The notes under the pieces were generated by a model. That model saw nothing but the letters and a program-made list of their open reading frames with translations, ran no database searches and was not told the DNA's origin. From the NCBI GenBank assembly GCA_964030785.1, contig OZ034968.1, positions 28,234,186-28,298,185 of the forward strand: 64,000 nucleotides of DNA, given 5' to 3'. The DNA comes from Siderastrea siderea (lineage: Eukaryota > Cnidaria > Anthozoa > Scleractinia > Rhizangiidae). Each line of letters opens with the position of its first letter. Position 1 is the first letter of the stretch. Positions 23,583 through 33,800 of this stretch are shown here, piece by piece. Made by a program: the position numbers and the translations under genes.

Positions 23583-25145
23583 ATTATTATAACCTGTTGC
23601 AATCTTGGAACAGTGACAGGAATGTCTTTAACAAATCCACTTGTTGCTGTCATATACAACCCCCTGGAAAAGGGATCAATGCCGCTTGATCCCTTGGAGG
23701 GCAAAAAGTGTTTCCTGGTAATTGATGTGTAGTTGTCTCGCAATAGACGGCTGCAAAAAATAATTAAATAAAAGTTAATACAACAACTTGTGGCAATTGA
23801 TCTGTAACCGACCCAAAACAGTAAATCAAATGAGTCTTGTGGCCACTCATAGCGCATGCGTTTAACCATAATTTCTCCACATGCACATGTAGCATCAAGT
23901 ATATATAGGAGCCCCCTGGATTGGACAGCAATCCATCACAGGTCACCCCATATCATTTTGTTAGGTTTCCCTGCAGCTGGATAACTGTCGTTTGGAGTCC
24001 ATTCATAAACCTGGGAGTAAATTGAAAGTTACAGTGTGATGGAAAGTTTGTTCTCAAAGGAAACAACACACTGGTATCAGAGATCAGTTGTACTTGAAGC
24101 ACTGATCTGCTAGACTCCCTATATAGGTTTTAGAGGTCACGCCAATTGTCATTGACGGTGCAAGTAAAATCAATGATCTAAAGACTCAAATAATGTCTTA
24201 CAAAATGTTAGTGTCATGCTGGTACAAAGTTCTCATGATTTTTGTCCAAAGAAGAAAATTGACTTGAATTAAGTTATTATTGGGTCCATTATTGGTACTG
24301 TGAAACACCTTTGTAGCCTGAATCACAGATTAGCATATTTGTTGGTTTGGAAAATCAGTGCTTTCAATAAGCACCGACAACCGAAGAAAAGGGTCTGCAA
24401 ATTCGCTCAAAGATGTTGGCTACTATTTTCCCTAAATTGAAGTAATCAAAGAAAGATTTCTTTTAAACCTTGTTGATACAACTGTAAATGGTTTGAACCC
24501 AGGAGTCATATCATAATTCGGTAAATTGTGATCGTCCGGGTGAGTGTAGTCCTGAGAAGGACTGTTTGAGGTGACATTGACTGACGTTTCGACAACCTGA
24601 GCGGAAGTCATCATTACCGAAGTCATCATTACTTGTTGATACAGTAAGCTACTCTACTCAAACCAGCTGCCTACTTCAAATTTTATTGAAACTCCTGGAA
24701 AATGTGGTTGGTCAATGTGAACCTTGGCAATCTCTGTAAATTTCTGTGATATGAAAATCAAGAGATGAATTCAAAGTTGTTGTGTACACTACCCATGTAG
24801 AAAGGCTTACCTGCCATTCAAAAGTCTGACCAGCTACGGTAATGACTTGATCACGTACCTTCACTCCCTCCCTCTAATTCACTCAATAATTTATTATCAC
24901 CAGCTAACTAATATTTCTTACCCCATGGCTGGGTTGTCGAGCTCATCCAAGCGCCGGCTGTAATATACCCCTGGTCTAAAGTTGGATTGATATCCAGTAC
25001 CAGAGTGATGTCCAGTCCTTGGAATGAAGCCCTCCTGTCCATAATGGGTAGAATATTCTGTACAGTAGAACTTCATCACCCCTACATCAGGACCCTTGCT
25101 CTGTAAAATGTGAGCATTTCCTGGCCCATATGGGAGACGTCCCAT
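14169..25145 (-). CDS. SAXO4-like: Axonemal protein resembling PPP1R32/SAXO4 (some middle exons not located)
   Basis: Minus-strand exons placed: 25145-24922, 23750-23594, 22856-22743, 21714-21654, 21057-20945, 20232-20161, then 14772-14608 and 14250-14169 (stop). The first six join in phase for 247 codons and the last two join in phase. The N-terminus (MGRLPYGPG, then GVMKFYCTEYSTHYG and GTGYQSNFRPGVYY...LDNPA) and later blocks (IPRENALH, YMSTENHTNFLG, KEGSGFTHAYNDEPI, SSIMKRDFLP, DPFYDD near the end) match, in order, the layout of vertebrate PPP1R32/SAXO4 as I remember it. That protein is associated with ciliary axonemes and binds protein phosphatase 1. Exons for the stretch between the FLPTEYLH block and the 14772 exon were not found in 14773-20160. 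There the gene may be broken, or the exons are too short to see. Confidence 0.8.
14950..15417. mobile_element. hAT-like MITE with TCCATAA target duplication
   Basis: The terminal inverted repeat CAAGAGAGGAT...ATCCTCTCTTG extends as GGGGTAAGAGAG against CTCTCTTACCCC. The flanks TCCATAA (14943-14949) and TCCATAA (15418-15424) are identical, a 7-8 bp duplication typical of hAT. No coding capacity. It lies in an intron of the SAXO4-like gene. Confidence 0.85.
16204..16503. mobile_element. Foldback MITE, TAGCCTGAGAAAACA ends
   Basis: TAGCCTGAGAAAACA at the left is the reverse complement of the right end TGTTTTCTCAGGCTA. The arms pair over most of their length, including TTGGTAGCGCTTCTGATTGG against CCAATCAGAAGCACTACCAA. 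A related end (CGCGAAACGACGGCTGTTTTTTCAGGCTA-like) recurs near 16875-16914, marking a second, partial copy. Confidence 0.85.
17844..18039. mobile_element. MITE with CATGG duplication and GGTCGTTCCATTTT ends
   Basis: The left end GGTCGTTCCATTTTTTATCCG pairs with the right end CGGATAAAAAATGGAACGTCC. It is flanked on both sides by CATGG (17839-17843 and 18040-18044). Noncoding, 196 bp. Confidence 0.85.
18097..18405. repeat. Foldback repeat (AAGGGTTAT...ATAACCCTTG)
   Basis: The two halves pair with only a few mismatches: GGTTATGACTACGAGG and CAAGGGTTATTGGAATCCAA on the left match the reverse complement of the right half up to ATTAGGGG. Element ends were not fixed by a target duplication. Confidence 0.7.
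18406..20160. other. SAXO4-like intron sequence
   Basis: AT-rich intron sequence. The stretch near 19615-19990, beginning GGGCGTGTTTATGTTACATG, has the look of a further interspersed repeat, but I could not fix its ends. A small acceptor-donor pair near 19000-18970 could be a missing exon but gives no recognisable SAXO4-like residues. Confidence 0.35.
21801..22084. mobile_element. MITE with AGAGCAGTTTTCAATTGAGT ends
   Basis: The 24-bp terminal inverted repeat pairs with one mismatch (AGAGCAGTTTTCAATTGAGT... and ...ACTCAATTGAAAACCGCTCT). The interior carries several ATTGG/CCAAT motifs in both orientations. Noncoding. It lies in the SAXO4-like intron between exons 3 and 4. Confidence 0.85.
22351..22545. 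mobile_element. Foldback MITE with TTCCAGAAAATATCCATAC ends
   Basis: TTCCAGAAAATATCCATAC at 22356-22374 pairs with GTATGGATATTTTCTGGAA near the right end. It is 195 bp and noncoding, in an intron of the SAXO4-like gene. Confidence 0.8.
23190..23440 (+). mobile_element. tRNA-Ser-like SINE
   Basis: The head has a pol III promoter layout: A box-like GTGGCCGATTGGTTAAAG and B box GGTTCAAATCCCG at about 23250. The anticodon-arm position reads GGACTTGAAATCC, consistent with a serine UGA tRNA origin. A non-tRNA body and an (ATT)n tail follow. Confidence 0.75.
23445..23592. repeat. (ATT)n microsatellite, two blocks
   Basis: ATT/AAT triplet runs at about 23448-23470, 23485-23523 and 23540-23590 are separated by a duplicated segment GCACTGTACAACGTATTA / GCAGTGTACAACGTATTA. 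It directly abuts the donor site of SAXO4-like exon 2 (GTTATA), which makes that splice site unusual. Confidence 0.9.
23930..24080 (-). mobile_element. SINE fragment
   Basis: The minus strand resembles the body of the SINE at 60029: a CCAGTGTGTTGTTTCCTT-like start, then CCCAGGTTTATGAATGGACTCC. Relatedness is judged by eye from this shared order of motifs. Confidence 0.5.
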
Positions 25146-25435
25146 TTTCACCTAGAACTGATGCAGACAGAAAAGCATTTATACATGTATGTGATGTTTT
25201 TACTGTGGGAGGATGAGAGCACTACAAAAAGCAGTACCACAGGAAAGTATTGCTCAAATTTGACAGCTACCCGTTCCGGGTTCATCCACAGACACGAAAG
25301 TTAAAACCACTTAACAAAACAAGGAATAGGGCTTGTACACAATTTAAAGGGCTTTTTATTTCATTGTAAGAATTACTGATTGAATTCTTGTCGTGATGAT
25401 CATTAACTATTTTTGCATTTATGTGATGATTATTA

Positions 25436-26703
25436 TCGGGAAAATGAAAAGACATTTTTCCTTCATATTACTCTGAACAAGTGCTGGAACTTCAAAGATT
25501 TCAGGGACCAAGTTTCAGATAAATCAGCTCCACTCAACTTTTATAGCAAACGGTGATTATAATTGTTACCAGAATATTATGTACACGCATTTAGCCATAA
25601 TTACTATGCAAAGGATTAAAGCAACAATGAATCGCACTTACTACAACAAAGGTAAATATGTCTTGTAACTTATGTATCGGAGTCAAAGCGATGAGGAACG
25701 GTTTTGTCGACATTATACGGTGAAACGAGAGCACGCCTTGCTGATAAAAATTATGGCAACCACGTTTTTTCCAGGTTTTACTCAATTTTTTGCTCCTTTT
25801 GTCTTATTTCGTAAAACCATCGTGAGCACCCACAAAACAGTCGATGACAAAGCTCCTGACCAGATTTTGCCATATTCTGACAATATTCTTTTCAGAAATA
25901 AGGCAGCAAATTCGGGTCACTCGCGAGCTGCTCAACCAAACTGCTCCGAAAACCCTTTTGTTGAAAAAACAAATCAATATCACACATGCTGTTTTGGAAT
26001 TCTGCACGGGGACGATTTGTCACATCTGTCCCTTGGGAGTCCACCTTGCGGAATAATTTGAATAAAGGGACAAATTAATTGATCCTTTATTCAAATTATT
26101 CCACAAGGGGCAGATGTGACAAATCGTCCCGTGTAGAATTCCAAAACAGCATGCGTGATATTGATTTGTTTTTTCAACAAAACGGCTTCAGAGCAGTTTG
26201 GTTGAGCAGCTCGCGAGTGACCCGAATTTGCTGCCTTATTTCTGAAAAGCGTATTGTCAGAATACGGCAAAATCTGGTCAGGAGCTTTGTTATCGACTGT
26301 TTTATGGGTGCTCACGACGGTTTTACGAAGTAAGACAAAACGAGCAAAAAATTGAGCGAAACCTGGAAAACAACATGGTTGCCATGATTTTTATCAGCAA
26401 GGCGTGCTCTCGTTTCACCGTATAATGTCGACAAAACCGTTCCTCATCGCTTTGACTCCGATACATAAGTTACAAGACATATTTACCTTTGTTCTAGTAA
26501 GTGCATTATTCATTGTTGCTTTAATCCTTTGCGTAGTAATTATGGGTAAATGCGTGTACATAACATTCTGCTAACTATTTTAATCTCCGTTCGCTATAAA
26601 GGTTGTGTGGAGCCGATTCATCTGAAACGTGGTCCCTGAAATCTTCGAGGTTCCAGCACCTGTTCAGAGTAATATGAAGGAAAAACGTCTTTTCATTTTC
26701 CCG
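25436..26703. repeat. 1.27-kb near-perfect palindrome (foldback element)
   Basis: Left arm 25436-26070 and right arm 26082-26703 are reverse complements with a few percent differences and small indels, around an 11-bp spacer. Matching blocks include GTATCGGAGTCAAAGCGATG, CGTGCTCTCGTTTCACCGTA and CCTTTATTCAAATTATTCC. Open frames on opposite strands in the two arms are mirror images and are not convincing genes. It lies 290 bp upstream of the SAXO4-like ATG and 1.1 kb upstream of the first lipase ATG, in the shared divergent intergenic region. Confidence 0.95.
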
Positions 26704-27829
26704 GTCAAGAAAACTGCTGAAAATTTTCGTATATTCGTATTGATCTCAGTAAAAGTGCGCTTTTGATAAACTTCAAGCATTCCTTTTTCAGCGTCTAAAA
26801 TATCTCAGCAATCGAATGCTGTTGAGCTAGTAAAAATTTGATTTCAAAACAGTTGCCCCTCACACAAATAAATAGTATCGGGCCACCTTAGGTTTGAATT
26901 GCACCATTACTTTAGAAAAAATAAGTCCACTGATACTGAATTTTTTCGCGTATAAGCGTATCCTTGTAGATAACATGAGACTTTCTGAATTAAGGAAAGG
27001 ATTTGAGTGCTGTGTACACACGAACTGTCGCCGCTTTTTATAACAACCTTGCCTCTCTTTCTATCCGAGAATCTATAGTAGTGTCTACTAACGCTTATCA
27101 TACGATATAGAGACCTTTATTGTTTAGTAGCTAGACTTTGTGTCAGAAAGAATTAATGGTCAGCATGGAGGCGAACAAATAGTTTGTATGTCTGGCGCGC
27201 ACATGTGTTCTGCGATCGTTTGCAATTTGTTCCAGCAGATCGGAGAAACCAGTCTTATCTAAGATATGAAATTAAGGCACAGGATTCATTTTACCTACCG
27301 TTAATGTGAAAGTTCTCTATTATCCCAATGTTGCGAAAATATTTTGCAAAAATGTTGTCCTCTTTGAGATTTTTTCAGTCATTTCAGAAGACAACAACGC
27401 GGTTACCAGGGAGACAAACGGGATGCCGCTGATCAATATTTTGCACTGCGGAAACATGTGAATCGTTGAGTAACGCAACGACGCAGCCGTAACGCAATTA
27501 TTAGTTTTCTACTGTACTTTGTGTATCTGCGGGAGATTAATATGAGAAATATGCGTTTGAATGGAACTTGAAGTGCCCTTTATTACCCTGGGGTGTTAAG
27601 AATACTAAAATAGTCTACCATTTGAGTCATTTGCAGACTTAATAAAATTATTTCATTGAGTTAATTATCAACTTTCATTTCGGTTTCGCTTCCTTTCCGC
27701 ATGTTCCCCCGGGCATGTTCTGTACCTCGTGATTGTCATGCAAAACAAGATGGTCAATTAAAACGACAATACGAGAAGCGAAAGATTCAAGCATTGGCTC
27801 AAGGTCCAAAGTTGCCCAGTAAAGCTGAG
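26704..27829. other. Upstream region of the first lipase gene
   Basis: No ORF I can support. It must contain the lipase promoter. No convincing TATA box or other element could be assigned. Confidence 0.4.
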
Positions 27830-30800
27830 ATGAGCTACGGTATTCGTGAAGTTCTGGTCGCCTTAACGAGCATCTTGCTTGTTGCGGAAGGAAGATCGGT
27901 AAAGCCCTTCAAAAAGTTGGATCCGGATGCGTTTCGTAATATTGTGAGTAAGCGCCTTTGTTTACTTGCTTTTGACTCAAGAACCGTTAACCACAAATCT
28001 GCATTATTTTGTTTTCCCCGCACCAGTTAACGCAGCGTTCCTTTAACGTCATTTAACGGCGTCTGCACTCGATCCCTGTACTTCGGTGTTCTGAGGAGGA
28101 GGAATGCTGTTCAGTCGCGACATCTTGAAGCCGTCGACCCCGGGGATCGACACTGGATTGAATCGGCTTCCCAGATCGCCTGCAAAATGTCTAGATTTGT
28201 GGAACAATACGTGTTTTTTGCTGGTCTCAAACCTGACCATTTTGCTATAAATTTTAGGCCGTTTTAGCGTTTTCAGCAGTGTCGATGGACTTTCGCTTCC
28301 TCGCTTTAAAGGGAAAAGAAAAGAAAAGAAAAAATGAAGAAAGATAAGATTGACAAACAATTGGTAAAGCGTATCGTTGTTATTATCCGCCTTTATTCAG
28401 TTTATGAGATATTGGAGTCAATTTAATCGATATAAGGGCAAGTGAGGGGCAGGAACCCTGTTATTGTCTCCCTGCAGTAGTCGCGTAACGCTCATGTTGC
28501 ACTGCTGCAGACATTTAGTTCGTTTACCTTCGTTCTTCGCCCTTCTTCTTGTTCAGCATATCAAGGAGGGATATCTTCCCTTTCGCTTGATTGAGAAACT
28601 AATAAACAAACAGAAAACAAACAAGTAAAACTGTATAAAACAAAGTTTAAAAGGTCAGTAGACGACTCAAGGACATGCAGATTCAGAAGCCCGTGACAAA
28701 CCTTTAGGACAGGGGGGGGGGGGGGGTGGCGAAGTACAAAAAGAATTTCATGCAAGGGAAAATGGAGTGAAAAGCAAAATCACGCACAGCGAGTAGCCCG
28801 GAAAAAAAGTTCCTGCATATGGAAAAAATATTCCTTCAAGGGAAATGTCACGAAAAAAAAATCATGCAGCTCTAAAATCCCCCCCCCCCCTCCCCCAAAC
28901 TTTTCTAACGGTCCATCCCTAACGCCACTGGTTTTCATCACCTAGAGGAATTGATACTTCGGGATTTACACTATGCAGCTGTTTTGCTTTAGCACCTACA
29001 TTCGATACCCGATAGATGTACTCTAGGGACCCGCGGTGGGCAAATTTCAGTTTTGACGAATGACACATTTTTTTGGTTTGATGTGGTTACCTAGGAAGCG
29101 GCGCGTCAGGGGCGTACGAATTTTTCTCGGAAGGACACATCCCAAGTTGGGTCGTACGGGATTTTAGCGTTTCTCCAGAGGATCACCCATTTGGGAAAAA
29201 ACAATTAAACTGCTCCCAAGTGTTCCAGTATATAGTACTTTCTATCGCATTCTCACACGATGTACTTGAGTTTTCATTTAGTTGGCATGCGCGCCAAGCA
29301 GTAAAGTCAAGGCAGTTATTTTTGCATACATCTGAAGAGAGCTGTCTTGTAGTTTTAATTACATTTTGTGCTTCTCTTCTTGCAAATTTAGAGTCAGCTG
29401 ATCAGGAGTCGTGGGTACACTGTGGAGGAATACTCTGTCATCACAGAGGATAACTTTATTCTCGGTGTCCAACGCATTCCACAGGGACGAAAACAGGCTA
29501 CCCAAACAGGCCCTAAACCTGTGGTATTTCTTCAGCATGGGCTTTTGGCAGATGCTTCAAACTGGGTCCAGAATTATCCGCATAACAGTCTGGGATACAT
29601 CTTGGCAGACAACGGTTTTGATGTTTGGCTTGGCAACGTCCGGGGTAACAGGTACTCCAGACGCAACCGTCGCTTGAAACCCTGCGATCGTGAATTCTGG
29701 GATTGGAGGTGAGATTGTTGAGTTGAAGGGAAATTTAACTGATGCAAATGCGTTTGAGTTTGCCTTCTTAAAAAACTGATTTGCCAGGGATTTTCCTCGC
29801 ACTTTCAAAGACTGGTATTAATTAAGACTAAAACTGATTCTTTGTAAACCACCTATGGAAATGGTGCATTTCTTTCTATGCTGTAAATTATTTTGGTGAA
29901 AACTAAATTAGGCTTGGCCTTTTGGAGCAATGGAACGTTACAAGCATTCCAGTCTAAAGTAGCAAAACATCTGTTTTTTGTTGTTGTTGTTTTTTTCAGT
30001 AGTTTTGCTCCATTTTTGATAAAAGATTCAGGTTGAGCAACTTAAACTCGAGTCAGTATAGAACAACTTCAGTGTTCTTACCAGGATTTCTACTTTAGGA
30101 TAGAGAAGCTAAAAGGGGGTCAATTGAGGGAGAAAAGCGGATCACAATTTAGATACAGTTAACTTAACGTTTTACTCACGGCTCTGAGTTAGAGTAAATA
30201 CCTCATACTTTCTTAGATAATAAATAATCAATGTCTGAATGAAGGCGCCATAACCAATGAAATGTTGGTTTATATTGAAAAGAAAAGACTTATGTTACAC
30301 AAGGCTTTTTTTCTTTCTTTCTTTGTGCCCTTGGGCTAATTCTAGTGTGGCGTGGCATTTCCTTAAAGAGTGCGGCAATGCCACAATGCCGCGGTCTGGT
30401 AAGAACACTGGAACTTTGGTTATTTCTACAATCGGCCTACGATTTGTTTTTCAAGGGAGCGTGTACCCCAAAACTTGCACTAATGTTTTTCTTTAGCTGT
30501 GAGACTGTAGGTGTCATTATACAGTAGTAGCTATTTCATAGTACCTACGCTTCCGCTTACATCACAGATTCAAAAGTCAATTGACAATAAAAGAAAATAT
30601 AACAAACTTACCATCCGTGATAAAATAATGGAGTTTGATTTTGCTGCTTTTTGTAGCTTTCAGGAAATGGCAGCATATGATATCCCAGCCATGTTGCAAT
30701 ACGCGTTAAATGTCAGCGGACAAACAGAGCTTTTCTACATTGGTCACTCGCAAGGAACCCTGGTCGGTTTTGAGTCCTTTTCGTCCATCCCAGAAATAGC

Positions 30801-33800
30801 AAAGAAAGTGAAGCTGTTTATTGCACTGGCGCCAATCTATTACTTGAACCACACTGCAGAAATAGCGATAGACTTGGCTTTTACTCTGTATCCTATTGAG
30901 GTATGAGCCGTCGTACAGACTGGGCCACACTATGTAGGCTATAAACCAGTTACCCCAGGAGGGGGCAATCCCTTATAAAGCCTATATACGGGGACGTGCC
31001 GCTGGACAGGGTATAGGTGTTGGCATCTCTGTCCTGAACAGTGTATAATTTTATGCGAGTCTGTCCTAAACAGGGTTTGAACTTGTCCTAACAGGGTATG
31101 GTTACAAGATTGTCGTCGTTATGACTTATACAGAATTCAGCAATCCTAGATCGCAAACGTTTGCCGGTCTCTAAAGTACTTTATTTGTGTAGACGAAGAG
31201 TGCGTGTATTTTTCTTTTGTCCTAGACAGGGGCTTAAAATGGAGGGTGTTGTCCTAAAGAGGGTTACGTTGGTATTTTAAGGCTTTTTTGTTCAAAGTTT
31301 CAAACCCTCAGCGGCACCCCTATGCCCAAACATGAGTCAAGAGCCTTCCCCCCCCCCCCTCCCCCACGCGCTCCGGTCCAGTAACACTGTTTGTTTCCTA
31401 AATCTTGTATAATGTTCTTTTCTTGTCTAAAGAGGAATATGTCACGCCGTTATAGCTTGTAGGAAACTAGCTCTATTAGTTGAAATATTGGGAATTCATT
31501 TTGCCCGATGTCTTTTTCCGTTGTCAGCTTTGCGTTGCAAATTGATTGTCCGGTCTGCACTTTGAGTGGCGGGAGATCTGGAAAGAGAGAGTACCTTATT
31601 TATACTGTTGGGTTAAATGGTCCCTTGTCCACCTTCCAATAAAAACGTTTCGATTCATTACGTACAACCTGCGGTGTTGTGTTACGACATGCCATTTAGA
31701 GTGCAAGAACCGGTCACAAAATAAGTGCAAGAGGACGCATTGCCTTCGCTTTCCTGGTACTCTTTTTGTAATGCACACGTAAACGATATATCTCCGTTTT
31801 CCGCAATACGGTATCTACCTTGGGCCTACTAGCCTGTAGCTAGGTAACCAATTCGAGAGAGATTGTCTTGACAACTTTACAGTATTTTGGCAAAGAGGGT
31901 GAGAGGATAGGGGGGAGGGTGGGGTAATATGATAGAGAACGTGGCAAACCGTGTAGCCAATTGACGTGGTGCCTTTTGGCTTTTCTGAGAGAACATCAAT
32001 GCGATGTGGTTGCGGTTATTATTTTTATTTCAGGAAATTTTTCATCCGCTTGGCGAATCCGAGTTCTTGTCCGGCCGATTTCTCCAGCTACTGCTAGATA
32101 TCGGCTTTTGCGGGGAAAAGTATACGGAAAAGGTTTGTTATGACGTCGCAGAAATCATCTTTGGCTTTGATGATCCTAACAGCAACATGGTGAGTAAAAA
32201 TAGCGGGGCACTGACTGCCAACTACTGACGCTAACCTCGTTCCCAGGAACTCTTCTCCCCTGCGAACGCGGTTGCATGGGATACTAGGGGTGTTTAATTT
32301 AAAGTTTAGTTTGATTTCAGTTATTTTTCAAGTAACTGAAATGCAACGGAAAACGGAAAACGATTTAAATGCAAAGTTGAGAGAGGTGGCTTAACAGTAA
32401 AACATTTTCGTCGAAGACGATGTTGGACAAAAGTGATTGATCGTTTAGCCGGGGCTGAACGATTCCTATTAGCATATAAGAATCGGGGTGTGTGAAGTCA
32501 CTTTTTTGCCCGCGAAATCGGCTGTCAAAGGCCTGTAACTGGTATCAGAAAAGAAACATAAATAATTTCCGTTTGGAACATCCCAACCGGGAAGCCGGGA
32601 CTACCTTTTTAAATGTTCCATTTCTCCCGGAAATTTTCTACCAGTACGACCCAAAAAAGTCCCGAGCCTGTCATGTTCCATTTACTTTCTGAGCAGAATT
32701 TCCGGAATGTTTTTGTTAATGGAAAACGCCTCAGGTAAACACGTCAAACTCCTCTGAAATGGGAAGGTGTGCTTCCTTGACAAAATCTTATGCGCCACGT
32801 TGGACGCGCCTGTGTATGGTTTGGGCGGCAATTTATTATTTAATTTTGTATTCATCAGCAATGCCGCACAAAAGAATAAACCCCGCAGTATTTTCCAGCT
32901 TTTGCACCGACAGAAGCGGTGCCGATTCCTTTGGAAACAGCTTTTGCATCTATTGTGTCTATTGTTTCGTTCGAATCTAGCGCTCTAATTCAAAAGAGAC
33001 TGCTGGCCATAGCGCTTTCTATCTTCGACCAGCGTGTTTTTGGGGGGAGTTAACGCTATTTTCATGTAAATTATTAGAGGTCAGTTCAAGGTTGAAGTTG
33101 TGTTCTGCCTAAAATTTGAAAGTTTTAGGGTGATTATCATTCAGATCCACGTCTCGTCAAATTCCCTGGCATTAGTTTTCGGTCTTATGCATGTTACCTA
33201 TTTATGGAAGACTTAATGCAAATGATCACTGGCCGCACAAGACAAGAAAACTATCATGTTCACGAACAATTCAAATTGTGACGCTTTGCTGGCCTATCTG
33301 CCTTCAAATACCGTCCCTGCAGATCTCTACCGACGATCTGAAATCGCTTGTATTGTTTTCAACTCTTTCCTTTCACTTACTGCCGTCATGTTGACCAGCG
33401 TTATGATTCACGCTTTGAGGAGAACCTCTTCGCTTCCAAGCAGCCAAGGGACATTGCTGTTGAGTCTCGTGGCGTCCGATCTAGGCGTGGGTTTGCTGAG
33501 CCATCCTTTGTTTGTCGTCCTCTTGATCATAAATTACAACGCAACAGCCAGCACACAAACTGCCACATAAACTTCGCTTTTGTTACAACTATGGCACTTT
33601 TTATTTCAGCGTCATTTTCGGGATTGTAGCCATTGGCATAAATATTTTCGCGTCTCTCAAACTTAATTTGCGATATCGTCACGTGACTCATAGGCGTGTT
33701 GTAATTGTGGTGGTCTTTGTTTGGGCGTTCAGTGCGATCCGCTCTCCGTTTGTGTTCTTGTGGTTTCATTCGGGTATTGCAGACCTAATATCGATTATTT

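Noticed and set aside
23945..24010. Minus-strand segment VYEWTPNDSYPAAGK between splice-like sites, considered as a SAXO4-like exon
   Set aside because: It matches the body of a SINE also seen at 60029, and exons 1 and 2 already join in phase without it.
24432..24629. Minus-strand ORF with SPSQDYTHPDDHNLP
   Set aside because: It looks like a common dispersed repeat (CCTGAGAAGGACTG...GACGTTTCGACAACC) and does not fit the neighbouring exon phases.
25740..25765. Possible RFX X-box half site (GTTGCCAT on the minus strand) upstream of the SAXO4-like gene
   Set aside because: Only one half of the motif matches, and it lies inside the palindromic repeat.
25672..26315. Mirror-image ORFs in the two arms of the palindrome
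   Set aside because: They are the same sequence read on opposite strands, with no domain and with frameshifts between the arms.
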